DNA from: Shewanella sp. OPT22 | Lineage (GTDB): Bacteria; Pseudomonadota; Gammaproteobacteria; Enterobacterales; Shewanellaceae | Length of the DNA stretch: 64,000 nucleotides | NCBI RefSeq assembly: GCF_004168585.1 | Contig: NZ_PGVH01000056.1 | Span: 376,576-440,575, forward strand | Direction: 5' to 3' | Part shown: piece after piece, positions 9,818 through 18,593 of the stretch | Position numbering within the stretch: the stretch's first letter is position 1 | Layout: each line of letters starts with the position of its first letter | Program-made: the position numbers and the translations under genes | Notes under the pieces: generated by a model | What the model saw: only the letters and a program-made list of their open reading frames with translations | Told to the model about the DNA's origin: nothing | Database searches by the model: none

Positions 9818-10930
9818 GTGATTGTATTTAGATATTTAGTTAAAGAAGTTTTTAAGGCTCAAGCAGCGGTTTTAACCGTTCTTCTTACCATTTTCGTTAG
9901 CCAAAACTTCGTGCGTTTTCTCGGTGATGCCTCAGATGGTGATTTCTCTGGCACACTGGTATTAAATTTTGTTGCCCTCAATTTGCCTGAGCTGCTTATG
10001 CTCATTGTGCCATTGAGTTTATTCTTAGGCATTCTGCTCGCCCACGGTCGCATGTACGCAGAAAACGAGATGGTGATTTTCCATAGCGTTGGTATCAGCG
10101 AGTGGTATGTCACACGTGTAACCCTCGTTCTTGCACTCATCAATATGGTCGCTACTGCAACCATCTCGCTTTACATTTCGCCTTGGGCAGAAGAGCAACA
10201 AAACGTGCTTCGAGAAAAAGCGAAAGCCGAGGCTGGTATTTCTGCCGTCATTGAAGGTCGATTCCAAAAAAGCCCCAACGGCCGTGCCGTATTGTTTGTT
10301 GAAGATAAAAACAAACAAGGCAACTTATCGAATGTATTTGTTGCTCAGCTGCCCGATGAAGATGACGTCAGTGGTGAAACCAATATCGTTGTCGCTAAAC
10401 ACGGTAAGGTCGTTGAAGAAAAAGATGGTGAACAGCAGCTTAACTTAGAAGGTGGAACTCGCTATCAATTAAAACCAGATACTTTGGATTATCAAGTTAT
10501 CCACTTTGGTGGTTACCAGATGCAAATTAAGGATCAAGAAGTTGAAGCCCGTCGCCGGAAGCTAAATGCGATGCCAACGGCTCAATTGATTGGTACTCCT
10601 GGCCCTGAGGCTGCGGCTGAATTCCATTGGCGTATTGCAATCCCAATTGCCATCTTAATGATGACGCTTATTGCTGTACCTATGTCACGGGTAAATGTAC
10701 GCCAAGGTAAGTTTGCCAAAATGTTCCCAGCGATACTACTGTATTTGGGTTATTTCGGTATGCTGGTTGCCGGTAAAAAGGCCATTGAAGACGAAGTATT
10801 CCCCTCGTTTTTAGGTATGTGGTGGATACACCTATCGGCCTTTATCATGGGGATGCTGTTACTCGGAAAGGAAAGACCAACAGGTGCGAAATTTGCTGGC
10901 TTTATTAAACAAAAGAGGGCAAAAAAATGA
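9818..10930 (+). CDS. lptF: LPS export permease LptF
   Basis: A 370-residue inner-membrane protein of the YjgP/YjgQ family. Three hydrophobic helices at each end flank a periplasmic beta-jellyroll of about 170 residues. The N-terminus VFRYLVKEVFKAQ and the C-terminal RxNVRQGKFAKMFPAI segment are characteristic. With LptG and the ATPase LptB2 it extracts lipopolysaccharide from the inner membrane and hands it to LptC/LptA. The start is a GTG at 9818, matching the MIVFRYL start of relatives; the ribosome binding site is weak. It overlaps lptG by four bases (ATGA), implying translational coupling. Confidence 0.97.
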   Translation: MIVFRYLVKEVFKAQAAVLTVLLTIFVSQNFVRFLGDASDGDFSGTLVLNFVALNLPELLMLIVPLSLFLGILLAHGRMYAENEMVIFHSVGISEWYVTRVTLVLALINMVATATISLYISPWAEEQQNVLREKAKAEAGISAVIEGRFQKSPNGRAVLFVEDKNKQGNLSNVFVAQLPDEDDVSGETNIVVAKHGKVVEEKDGEQQLNLEGGTRYQLKPDTLDYQVIHFGGYQMQIKDQEVEARRRKLNAMPTAQLIGTPGPEAAAEFHWRIAIPIAILMMTLIAVPMSRVNVRQGKFAKMFPAILLYLGYFGMLVAGKKAIEDEVFPSFLGMWWIHLSAFIMGMLLLGKERPTGAKFAGFIKQKRAKK

Positions 10931-11988
10931 AGATAATTGATCTTTATATTGCCCGAGTATTAGTGAGTTCATCAGCGTTATGTTTACTCGTCTTGACTGG
11001 CCTTTCAAGTATTATTAAATGGGTAGATCAACTCAGAGTCGTTGGTCGTGGCACATACACTATTGTTGATGCAGGGCTTTACGTGTTGTATTTGGTACCT
11101 CGTGATATTGAGATGTTCTTTCCAATGGCAGTGTTGCTTGGAGGATTGATTGGTCTTGGCATGTTGGCATCCAACTCTGAACTTGTCGTCATGCAAGCAT
11201 CAGGTATGTCAAAGCTGGATATCAGCATCTCCACACTAAAAACGGCGATTCCGTTAATGCTGTTAGTTATGGCATTGAGTGAATGGGGCGCACCAATTGC
11301 CGAACAAAAAGCCAATGAACACAAAGCAATTAAAGTCTCGGGCGGAAGCTTAATTAAATCACGCCAGGGTGTGTGGGCGAAAGATGGCGACCTGTTTGTC
11401 AATATTGGCCAAGTAAACGACGTTAATCGTATCAGTAATATCACCTTGTACCATTTCAATGATCAACAGCAGTTAACTAATTTAGTTTTCGCTAAAAATG
11501 CGGACTTTATTGACGGTAGCTGGAAAATGCACGATGTCACCCAAACCTCAATTACACCGACTCAGGTGACCAAAAAGCTCTCCTTCGAATACGAATGGAA
11601 ATCCACATTAACACCAGACAAACTCAGCATTGTATCAGTTGAACCAAAATCGTTATCAATTGAAGGATTGTTGGATTATCTTGAATATTTAAAAGTGAAT
11701 AAACAAGATCCAAGCCGCTATGAACTTGCTTTATGGTCTAAAATCATGCAACCCATATCTGTTGCAGTGATGCTGCTCGTTGCACTGTCATTTATCTTTG
11801 GACCGTTACGAACGGTAACCATGGGCGCAAGAGTACTCTTTGGTGTGATAGCAGGTTTCAGTTTCTATATCAGTAATCAAATTTTTGGTCCTGTTGTCAT
11901 TGTTTATCAGTTACCGCCAATCATTGGTGCTGTAGCACCAAGTTTGTTATTTACCTGTGTAGCGGTGTATCTAATACGTAAACAATAA
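10927..11988 (+). CDS. lptG: LPS export permease LptG
   Basis: A 353-residue partner of LptF with the same six-helix plus periplasmic-domain layout. The family stretches YVLYLVPRDIEMFFPMAVLLG and ASNSELVVMQASGMS, which form the coupling region that contacts LptB, are clear. A GPLRTVTMGARVLFG segment precedes the last helices. Its start codon overlaps the lptF stop, so the two form a strict operon. A strong hairpin follows the stop, ending the unit. Confidence 0.97.
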   Translation: MKIIDLYIARVLVSSSALCLLVLTGLSSIIKWVDQLRVVGRGTYTIVDAGLYVLYLVPRDIEMFFPMAVLLGGLIGLGMLASNSELVVMQASGMSKLDISISTLKTAIPLMLLVMALSEWGAPIAEQKANEHKAIKVSGGSLIKSRQGVWAKDGDLFVNIGQVNDVNRISNITLYHFNDQQQLTNLVFAKNADFIDGSWKMHDVTQTSITPTQVTKKLSFEYEWKSTLTPDKLSIVSVEPKSLSIEGLLDYLEYLKVNKQDPSRYELALWSKIMQPISVAVMLLVALSFIFGPLRTVTMGARVLFGVIAGFSFYISNQIFGPVVIVYQLPPIIGAVAPSLLFTCVAVYLIRKQ

Positions 11989-12002
11989 CGTCATGAGTAT
12001 TT

Positions 12003-12032
12003 GCTGCAATGTTAATCAGCTAACATTGCAGC
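12003..12032 (+). terminator. Hairpin terminator of lptFG
   Basis: A perfect 12-bp inverted repeat (12003-12014 and 12021-12032) with a 6-nt loop lies 15 bp past the lptG stop. It is followed by a short T stretch (TTTGATCT). The stem is strong but the U-tract is poor. Confidence 0.6.
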
Positions 12033-12185
12033 TTTGATCTACTCCACAAAAATAAATCCATAGTTTTAAGTCTCCTACCGACTTCCACTAATCGTTAGCT
12101 GCATCACATTTATTCCAAATATTTATATCTATGATTCATCTGAAATATAAAACCACAGAAAAATTGTGACAATAAGGTTGATGTA

Positions 12186-13433
12186 ATGAAGTTAAAAGCA
12201 AGTTTAATTGCGACTGCAGTAAGTGCTATGTTATTAGCAGGGTGTAATTCAGATAACGACGATAACAAACAAGTGATTGATCAAACCGTAAGATTCGCAA
12301 CTTTTAATGCTTCATTTGACCGCACTGCGGCAGAAGTACTTCCAGCAGAAATGGCAGCAGGCGATAACCAGCAAATTAAAAACGTCGCTGAAGTATTGCA
12401 ACGTACTCGCCCCGATGTTGTGTTATTAAATGAGTTTGATCATGACGGCATCGGTAAAAATGACACTGTCGTTAAAGACTTTATTACTAACTACCTAAAA
12501 AAATCTCAAAACGGTGCAGAATCTATTGATTACCCACACTTTTACATTGTGCCAACAAACACAGGACTCGCTGAACACGATTTAACTGATGACGGTGAAG
12601 TCACAGTACCTGCTGATACTTATGGCTTTGGTTTCTATCATGGTCAATACGGTTTTATCGTATTATCAAAATATGAATTAGATACTGACAACTTACGCAG
12701 TTTCCAGAAATTCTTGTGGAAAGACATGCCTGGGGCTGTTTTACCTAATAAGTTTGATGATGGTGGTAATGACTTAGAAGAACCATATTATTCTGATGCC
12801 ACAATGGAGTATTTCCGCTTATCATCGAAAAACCATATCGATTTACCAATTAAGGTAAGCGAAGATAAAACCATTCACTTACTAGCAATGCATCCAACAC
12901 CACCTGTATTTGATGGTGTAGAAGATCGCAATGGCCGTCGAAACTATGATGAAATCCGCCTATTCTCTGATTACATCAGCAGTGATTACAGCCAAAACTC
13001 TTACCTAGTTGATGACCAAGGCAACCAAGGTGGCATCGGAGAAAGTACTTCATTTATCATTGCTGGTGACCTGAATGCTGATCCTGTTGACGGTGACTCG
13101 TATGATTATTCAATCAAACAACTGCTTAATCATCCTCGTGTAGCACAGGAAATCGCTGTAGGTAATATGGTTCCAGCTTCCAATGGCGGTAAAAACTACA
13201 CCGATGAAAAAGCTGCACAAAATAAAGGTATTGCTGACTACTGGACTCATACCTTCCCATTACGTCTTGATTACGTTTTACCATCAAGTGATCTGAACGT
13301 TGTTGATTCTGGCGTATTTTGGCAAGCTGACGGTGAAGACTATCGTTATTTGTTCATCAACGACGAAGGCGAACAAGGTAAATCAGTAACTTCTGATCAT
13401 CGCTTAGTTTGGGTTGATATTAAAATTAAATAG
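12186..13433 (+). CDS. Lipoprotein with an endonuclease/exonuclease/phosphatase (EEP) fold
   Basis: The N-terminus is a lipoprotein signal peptide with lipobox LLAGC (Cys near residue 20), followed by an Asp-rich linker (DNDDN). The remainder has EEP hallmarks in order: FATFNASF (metal-site Asn), PDVVLLNEFDHDG (metal Glu), a MHPTPP stretch, IIAGDLNADP (catalytic Asp-x-Asn), LRLDYVLPS and the C-terminal SDHRLVWVDI (catalytic Asp-His). All catalytic motifs are present, so an active phosphodiesterase or nuclease facing the periplasm or cell surface is expected; the substrate is unknown. An AAGG ribosome binding site precedes the ATG at 12186. The gene is followed by a clean terminator and so is monocistronic. 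Extracellular nucleotide scavenging is a plausible but unproven role. Confidence 0.85.
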   Translation: MKLKASLIATAVSAMLLAGCNSDNDDNKQVIDQTVRFATFNASFDRTAAEVLPAEMAAGDNQQIKNVAEVLQRTRPDVVLLNEFDHDGIGKNDTVVKDFITNYLKKSQNGAESIDYPHFYIVPTNTGLAEHDLTDDGEVTVPADTYGFGFYHGQYGFIVLSKYELDTDNLRSFQKFLWKDMPGAVLPNKFDDGGNDLEEPYYSDATMEYFRLSSKNHIDLPIKVSEDKTIHLLAMHPTPPVFDGVEDRNGRRNYDEIRLFSDYISSDYSQNSYLVDDQGNQGGIGESTSFIIAGDLNADPVDGDSYDYSIKQLLNHPRVAQEIAVGNMVPASNGGKNYTDEKAAQNKGIADYWTHTFPLRLDYVLPSSDLNVVDSGVFWQADGEDYRYLFINDEGEQGKSVTSDHRLVWVDIKIK

Positions 13434-13458
13434 TATTCAGTATTAAATTTATCTATCA

Positions 13459-13481
13459 GGGGCTTCTCAAGCCCCTTTTTT
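13459..13481 (+). terminator. Rho-independent terminator of the EEP lipoprotein gene
   Basis: GGGGCTT/AAGCCCC arms (13459-13465 and 13469-13475) with a 3-nt loop are followed directly by six T. It lies about 25 bp after the stop codon. Confidence 0.9.
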
Positions 13482-13547
13482 ATTCATTGTTTTCGTAACA
13501 AAAATTTAATAGTCTGGTTAAAATGAATACAACATAAGGATATGTTG

Positions 13548-15071
13548 ATGGGAATTGCCTGCGTTTATACCCGAGCCAGTTGCGGCGTTGAAGCCCCACT
13601 TGTCACAGTAGAAGTTCACTTAAGTAACGGATTACCTGCCTTTAACCTTGTCGGTTTACCTGAAACTTCAGTAAAAGAAGCAAAAGAACGGGTTCGCAGT
13701 GCCATCATCAATGCTGGCTTTGAGTTTCCAATGCAACGGATTACCGTAAATCTTGCTCCAGCCGATCTCCCTAAACAAGGTGGTCGCTATGACTTACCCA
13801 TTGCCATTGGAATTTTAGCCGCTTCAAATCAAGTTCCTCAACAAGCACTGAGTCAACACGAATTCGTTGGAGAACTCAGCCTATCAGCGCACGTTCAGCC
13901 TTGTACAGGGCTGCTGCCCGTTATTGTCGCCAGCAAAAAAGCAGATAGAAAGCTAGTTATGCCCATCGCCAATCGTCATGAAGCGGAACTGGTTGATTAT
14001 CAGCAGGTGTATTTTGCCAGCCAGCTCGCTCACATTTCTGCTTATTTGCATGGTCAGGATAAATTACCCGGTATCGAGCCCGGTGCAGAATGGATTCATG
14101 AGCAAGAAGAGTGCATTAACTCAAATTGTATCAGTGATGTCATCGGGCAATATCAAGCGAAACAAGCATTAGAGATTACCGCTGCTGGCGGTCATAATTT
14201 ATTATTTTTAGGCCCCCCAGGTACGGGAAAAACCATGTTGGCAAGTCGAATTATGTCACTATTGCCTCCCCTGAATTATGATGAAGCTTTAGAAGTCGCA
14301 TCCATTCACTCAGTGGCTGGCATGAACATTAAACCCAATGACTTTTTTAAACGCCCTTTTCGTTCACCACATCACACCAGTTCTTCTGTATCTTTAGTTG
14401 GTGGTGGTAGCATTCCTAAACCCGGTGAAATATCGTTATCCCATAAAGGTGTACTTTTTTTAGATGAGGTGGCCGAATTTCCAAGAAAAGTGCTAGATTG
14501 TCTTCGAGAGCCAATGGAAACAGGTGAAGTCATTATTTCACGTGCGGCAGCGAAACTGAGGTTTTTAAGCCAGTTTCAATTGGTCGCTGCATTAAACCCA
14601 AGCCCCTGCGGAGATGCAGAGCAAAGCCGTGCAACACCCAATGAAATTAAACGTTACTTAGGACGTTTGTCAGGCCCTTTTATTGATCGATTCGATCTCA
14701 CCATTGATGTACCTAAATTACCACAAGGCACCTTAACCCAAAAACAAACCAATAATGAAACCAGTGCCAGTATTGCAGAACGTGTAGCCAAGGCCAGAAC
14801 CTTACAGCTTCAAAGAGCTGGCGTGTTAAATTCGCAACTCAGCGGTAATTTATTGAAGCAGACAGGCGGATTTAAACTGGAAGATTTAGAATTTTTAGAA
14901 AAAAGCGTTAATCAGCTTGGGCTTTCAGTTAGGAGTTATCATCGGCTACAACGGGTGGCACGAACGATTGCTGATTTACGAGGTGAGACGAATGTTGACC
15001 GCAGTCATATTGCACAAGCTTTGGGGTATCGGGCAATGGATAGGTTATTGAATCGACTTAATCAAAGTTAA
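13548..15071 (+). CDS. comM: YifB/ComM family magnesium-chelatase-like AAA+ ATPase
   Basis: A 507-residue protein with an N-terminal Lon-like fold (VEVHLSNGLPAFNLVGLPE, about residues 20-40), a central AAA+ module with Walker A GPPGTGKTMLASR and Walker B VLFLDEVAEF, and a C-terminal Mg-chelatase domain. In naturally competent relatives ComM is the hexameric helicase that drives branch migration during integration of transforming DNA; in other bacteria the gene is called yifB and its role is unclear. I prefer the ATG at 13548 because AAGGA (13536-13540) is seven bases upstream; the in-frame ATG at 13542 is too close to it. Just after the stop, decayed mobile DNA begins. Confidence 0.95.
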   Translation: MGIACVYTRASCGVEAPLVTVEVHLSNGLPAFNLVGLPETSVKEAKERVRSAIINAGFEFPMQRITVNLAPADLPKQGGRYDLPIAIGILAASNQVPQQALSQHEFVGELSLSAHVQPCTGLLPVIVASKKADRKLVMPIANRHEAELVDYQQVYFASQLAHISAYLHGQDKLPGIEPGAEWIHEQEECINSNCISDVIGQYQAKQALEITAAGGHNLLFLGPPGTGKTMLASRIMSLLPPLNYDEALEVASIHSVAGMNIKPNDFFKRPFRSPHHTSSSVSLVGGGSIPKPGEISLSHKGVLFLDEVAEFPRKVLDCLREPMETGEVIISRAAAKLRFLSQFQLVAALNPSPCGDAEQSRATPNEIKRYLGRLSGPFIDRFDLTIDVPKLPQGTLTQKQTNNETSASIAERVAKARTLQLQRAGVLNSQLSGNLLKQTGGFKLEDLEFLEKSVNQLGLSVRSYHRLQRVARTIADLRGETNVDRSHIAQALGYRAMDRLLNRLNQS

Positions 15072-15117
15072 GTTTGTTTGGTTTGTTGATTAATTGTTTT
15101 ATCTATATAGGTGAGTA

Positions 15118-15460
15118 TCTGATGTCTTTTTTTAAGTAAAAACGGTGATGAGCCAGCCGCACGGGCTTTTTTCAGCGAAGCCATAAACAGTATGGCTTGC
15201 CTGATAAAGTAGTGATTGATAAAAGCGGTGCTAATGGCGCGGCATTAGAGATTGTGAATATTCATATTTGGCTGTCAGGATGTATGCTGATGATTGAAGT
15301 CTTAGCCGTCAAATATCTCAATAATATTGTCGAGCAAAGTCATCGAAAAGTGAAAGGCAAGATGCATCAATGTCTGAGATGGGCATCCTGGCAAGGAGCT
15401 GGATCGACACTCGCAAGCGTCGAGCTTTGGTCAATGAATAAACTGGGAAAAATCTGAAGG
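15118..15460 (+). pseudogene. Remnant of IS6-family transposase (C-terminal third, frameshifted)
   Basis: In the frame ending at the TGA near 15457 the sequence reads LPDKVVIDKSGANGAAL, then IEVLAVKYLNNIVEQSHRKV, where the E of YLNNIVEQ is the third catalytic residue of the IS6 DDE triad, and ends STLASVELWSM. Upstream, a second frame gives LSKNGDEPAARAFFSEAINS, the expected preceding block, so there is a 1-bp frameshift near 15193-15197. A further frame slip lies near 15120-15128. The two upstream catalytic Asp blocks are gone. It cannot encode a working transposase. Confidence 0.7.
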
Positions 15461-15490
15461 CATAAATTCTTGGGTGCAATTTTATTTTTT

Positions 15491-15768
15491 AACAACATAG
15501 CTTTATTCTTTAACCTAAAAAACTCAGTTGGATACGTTCTCAAGCGCAGAAAAAATGGTGGGTAGCAAGGTAGAACGTGCAACAAGTAGTTGTTCTACAT
15601 GCAAATGTTCTAACACAGCAAACAACAATTTTAGCCAGCTTGTGGGCGTAGAGCGATTCACCCAATGGGGGATAACATTAAATTAAATTATATTATTCCT
15701 TTACTTTCATGAGCTTAAAAAGTAATTCAGCATTCAACTGAGTTTTTTAAGTCTAACAACATAGCTTT
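15491..15768. mobile_element. MITE-like insertion flanked by 14-bp direct repeats
   Basis: The 14-mer AACAACATAGCTTT occurs at 15491-15504 and again at 15755-15768. The roughly 250 bp between them have inverted ends: TAAAAAACTCAGTTG near 15516-15530 and CAACTGAGTTTTTTAAG near 15736-15751. Removing the insert plus one 14-mer makes this IS relic colinear with the other relic at 18284-18479, which reads TTTATTATTTAGCGACATAC at the equivalent empty site. There is no coding capacity. A short internal inverted stretch around TAGAAC...GTTCTA (15571-15600) could fold. The interpretation is a non-autonomous element with a long target-site duplication; the element family is unknown. Confidence 0.6.
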
Positions 15769-15826
15769 GTCTGAATGGTGCTATCCCTTTAAATTACATT
15801 GAAAAACCTCTATTTGCGACAGAACC

Positions 15827-16259
15827 AATGTGTCAATGCGTAATACCATTAATTACAGTCATTACAGTCATTAACTGACATTCAGCAAGAGCAAACGGTG
15901 TTCAGTGCAAGGCGCAAGTTTGCAGTACTCTCGGGATAATTCAAAAACGTGTCACGCAGTAATGGAAGCCTTTTGCCTTGCCCTCTGGGCGCATGTACGC
16001 CACCCAATGACGACTCAACATTGTCTCAACCTAGTCAGGTAATCACGACCGCTTTGTATGTCGGTCATCGCTCTGTTTTCACCCATTTTGTTTGTACTTT
16101 GACGGCGAACATCGCGCTGAGTTGTGAAGTGAATGACTGCAATGGGTATAAGTCCTAAAACATTAATTTGTTTTTTTCAAAACCTGAGCTATATCTAAAG
16201 TTAATTACTGAAAGTTGCAAGCCAGACTTTAGTTTAATGAAAGCAGGGAAGTAAAGTTC
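15827..16259. other. Intergenic DNA without a recognisable gene, left flank of the lipoprotein gene
   Basis: No convincing coding frame is present. A 9-bp tandem repeat ATTACAGTC lies at 15852-15869. Stretches around 15900-16060 look like degraded repeated DNA, with no coding bias. The upstream region of the lipoprotein gene (16160-16259) is AT-rich and could hold its promoter. Confidence 0.5.
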
Positions 16260-18188
16260 ATGAGGTATTCTAAGTTTATATTAATTTTATTTACTTTATT
16301 GTTAGTTAATGGATGCAATAACAAAAAAGAGGACGATACTTCTACCATCAGAGGAGCAATTTCAGACATTCCATTACAGAATGCAATAGCGTGTTTAGAT
16401 TGTAATTCTAATTTTCAATGCGATTCATCAGAAATACAAACTAATACAGATTTCGAAGGTTCATTTGTTTTCCATGATATCCCAAGTGAGAAGGCGCTTT
16501 GTCCTCTAGTCGTTGAAACTAATGAAAATACAATAAATTTATCAACAGGTGATCCTGTTGGTTTATTCTATGCACTTTCTGCTCCGGCAGGTTATAAGCA
16601 TATTTCAGGAGTGACAACACTGTTAATGCATCAGTTATCGAAGAGCGGTGAGTTAAGTCTTGCTGAAAAAAGGATGTCCGAGCACCTAGTTAGCCGGGCT
16701 CCAATGTCAATGATGGTTGAACAAATTAAAACAATAGATTTGAATGAGGCAATTTACCGCCAAAATTCTTCTGAAGTAATAACACAAGGGATTCAAGTCG
16801 CATTGGAGATGATAGCCGCCGTAGAGCATTCACAAACCTTATCAATGCATCAAAAAATGTCGATTGCGCTTGAGGCTATTTCGAGCTCAATGTCATTATT
16901 GGTAGACGCTTATGTCGATGGGGTAGATAATTCAGAAAGTGATGCTTTAATTCAACGTTCTCCTAACCTCATATCTAGTAATAGTGTTCCTGCTACTTTT
17001 TCTCAAAGCTTTATTGATGGTATTAGGCTATTTCTCGGAAGAAATATGGCGCGAGAAAGACTTACCTTGATGTCAAGACGTTTGAGCTCTCAAAGTGCTA
17101 ACATTGGTAGCTATATTTCATCAAGAGGGCAGCGTTTTGGAGGAATTTACAATTATTCTGACACCAATGCGGATGGGCAAACTAAATTAGTTTATAACCT
17201 AACAAGGCGTCCAGATACGAGAGAGAACTCTGCATTAGATTATTCTTTTTTTGAAACGAAGAAATTTACCCAAAATGCAGGTGAAGATTTTGAAGAGTCT
17301 CAATCTAATACAATTTTGGGGGCTGTGCCAAATATGCCAAAGACCATCAGTGATGGCTCAGTGCGACTGATTTCTTCGGGATTTAGGAGCCATGGTATAG
17401 TCAATCGAGAGTTTAATCGATACCAGAACGTAAGAGATGGTTATAGTGTTGGTGCTAAAGTGAGATCTTATTCTCTAAACGGAGTTCAAATCAAGGCATT
17501 TTTAAATCAAATCTCTCCAGCATTAGCGGAGTTAGTAAATCAAGACTCAAGATTTAGTGAAGGCGCAACCGGATTAGTATTATCCGTCGTTGCAGATGAC
17601 GATAATATTCCTTTCGTACCGAATGAACCCAACCAAATAGACTTCTATATCAGTGACTCTCATAAAGTCACTGATTCTCGCCACCCAGCTAATGTTCAAT
17701 ATGTATTCAATAGCTGTAAGCTAAATGCGACGTTTCATCCAATTTTGAACTATTTTACTGAAGACGAATCAATCAGTGAAGCTATGTATTCAACAACTAC
17801 AACGAATGTTCGCAATGGTCCAGCTTTATTTGTAAAAAATAACCACGCTTATGGAACGTTAACGACTAATCGCAATAGTAGTAAAATTTATAAAATTTCG
17901 AGTATTGAGAGCGATAGGCCTTGTAGCGACTTTGCCACTAATCGCTTAGTCGAAACAAGTTATCAACTTATCGATGGTCATCCTAGTTACCGCATTCAGT
18001 TAGATGACGCGACAAAGAGAGCATACCCTAATAGAAGTGCTGCAACCAATATCCTTTTATTTGAATCAATATTAGATAGAAGAGTTATTATTGCTGAGCA
18101 ATATAATTTTGGAGACTCGTTGCACGTAATTGATTATGCAACTAATCAAGCGGCTTTTGAGCAAATATTAGATGCATTAGTTCAATAA
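16260..18188 (+). CDS. Orphan lipoprotein of unknown function (642 aa)
   Basis: A lipoprotein signal peptide ends in VNGC (Cys near residue 19), followed by a charged linker. Residues 30-75 contain a four-Cys cluster (ACLDCNSNFQC and later ALCP) in a small beta-type domain resembling the regulatory or cargo domains at the start of some Shewanella lipoproteins. An ISGVTTLLMHQL block follows, a motif I associate with those proteins, and then a long helical and mixed region to the C-terminus. No catalytic motif is recognised. The ATG at 16260 has GGGAAG about 10 bp upstream. It lies alone between two inverted IS6 relics and has somewhat AT-rich codons compared with the lpt genes, consistent with acquired DNA. 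It is intact despite its decayed surroundings. Confidence 0.75.
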   Translation: MRYSKFILILFTLLLVNGCNNKKEDDTSTIRGAISDIPLQNAIACLDCNSNFQCDSSEIQTNTDFEGSFVFHDIPSEKALCPLVVETNENTINLSTGDPVGLFYALSAPAGYKHISGVTTLLMHQLSKSGELSLAEKRMSEHLVSRAPMSMMVEQIKTIDLNEAIYRQNSSEVITQGIQVALEMIAAVEHSQTLSMHQKMSIALEAISSSMSLLVDAYVDGVDNSESDALIQRSPNLISSNSVPATFSQSFIDGIRLFLGRNMARERLTLMSRRLSSQSANIGSYISSRGQRFGGIYNYSDTNADGQTKLVYNLTRRPDTRENSALDYSFFETKKFTQNAGEDFEESQSNTILGAVPNMPKTISDGSVRLISSGFRSHGIVNREFNRYQNVRDGYSVGAKVRSYSLNGVQIKAFLNQISPALAELVNQDSRFSEGATGLVLSVVADDDNIPFVPNEPNQIDFYISDSHKVTDSRHPANVQYVFNSCKLNATFHPILNYFTEDESISEAMYSTTTTNVRNGPALFVKNNHAYGTLTTNRNSSKIYKISSIESDRPCSDFATNRLVETSYQLIDGHPSYRIQLDDATKRAYPNRSAATNILLFESILDRRVIIAEQYNFGDSLHVIDYATNQAAFEQILDALVQ

Positions 18189-18283
18189 TTTATATATGGG
18201 ACGATCTTGTTTGAGCCAACTTCACAGCCCCACTATTATCAGATAATGATGCTAAGGGAGTGCAGTTTGCGAGCCTGTCTTTA

Positions 18284-18479
18284 GGTTCTGTCGCAAATAG
18301 AGGTTTTGTCGCTATCATTTAAATTGACTATCATTTAAATTGATAGCTCCATTCCAACACACGTATGTCGCTAAATAATAAAATTGCGCCCAATAACTCA
18401 TGCCTTCAGCTTTTTCCATTTGACCTAACTCTCATTGACCAAAGCTCGACGCCTTCGAGTGTCGATTCCGCTCCTTGCC
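18284..18479 (-). mobile_element. IS6-family insertion sequence relic, inverted copy
   Basis: The left boundary is the element end GGTTCTGTCGCAAATAG (18284-18300). Read on the minus strand, the DNA from 18479 gives the last transposase codons (WQGAESTLEGVELWSM, then a stop near 18406) followed by the same 3' noncoding region as the left relic. Relative to that copy it lacks the MITE-like insertion and has a 16-bp tandem duplication (TCAATTTAAATGATAG, around 18322-18353). Homology stops at 18479. With the relic at 15118-15826, the two outer ends face each other across a 2.46-kb segment. Confidence 0.7.
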
Positions 18480-18593
18480 ATAGCTAAGGCAATGACTCGT
18501 CATTGCGCCTTGTACTACGCTAAATCTGAAAACGATATTTTTCAAAGAACTTAAATTCAACCACTTTCGCCTGTTTAACAGCATAACGCACCT

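Larger units (their letters stand above)
15118..15826 (+). mobile_element. IS6-family insertion sequence relic (3' end only)
   Basis: The C-terminal part of an IS6-type DDE transposase (15118-15457) is followed by noncoding DNA that ends in the terminal repeat AAAACCTCTATTTGCGACAG plus AACC, finishing at 15826. This repeat is the reverse complement of the IS6-type end GGTTCTGTCGCAAATAG. No left end and no first two catalytic Asp residues are found upstream, where yifB starts immediately, so only about the last third of the element survives. A 264-bp MITE-like insertion (15491-15768 including the repeat) interrupts the 3' noncoding part. A second relic of the same element lies inverted at 18284-18479. 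Confidence 0.75.

Noticed and set aside
15949-16158. A 69-codon plus-strand frame in the IS-flanked intergenic DNA
   Set aside because: Low-complexity codon content, no ribosome binding site and it overlaps degraded repeat-like DNA.
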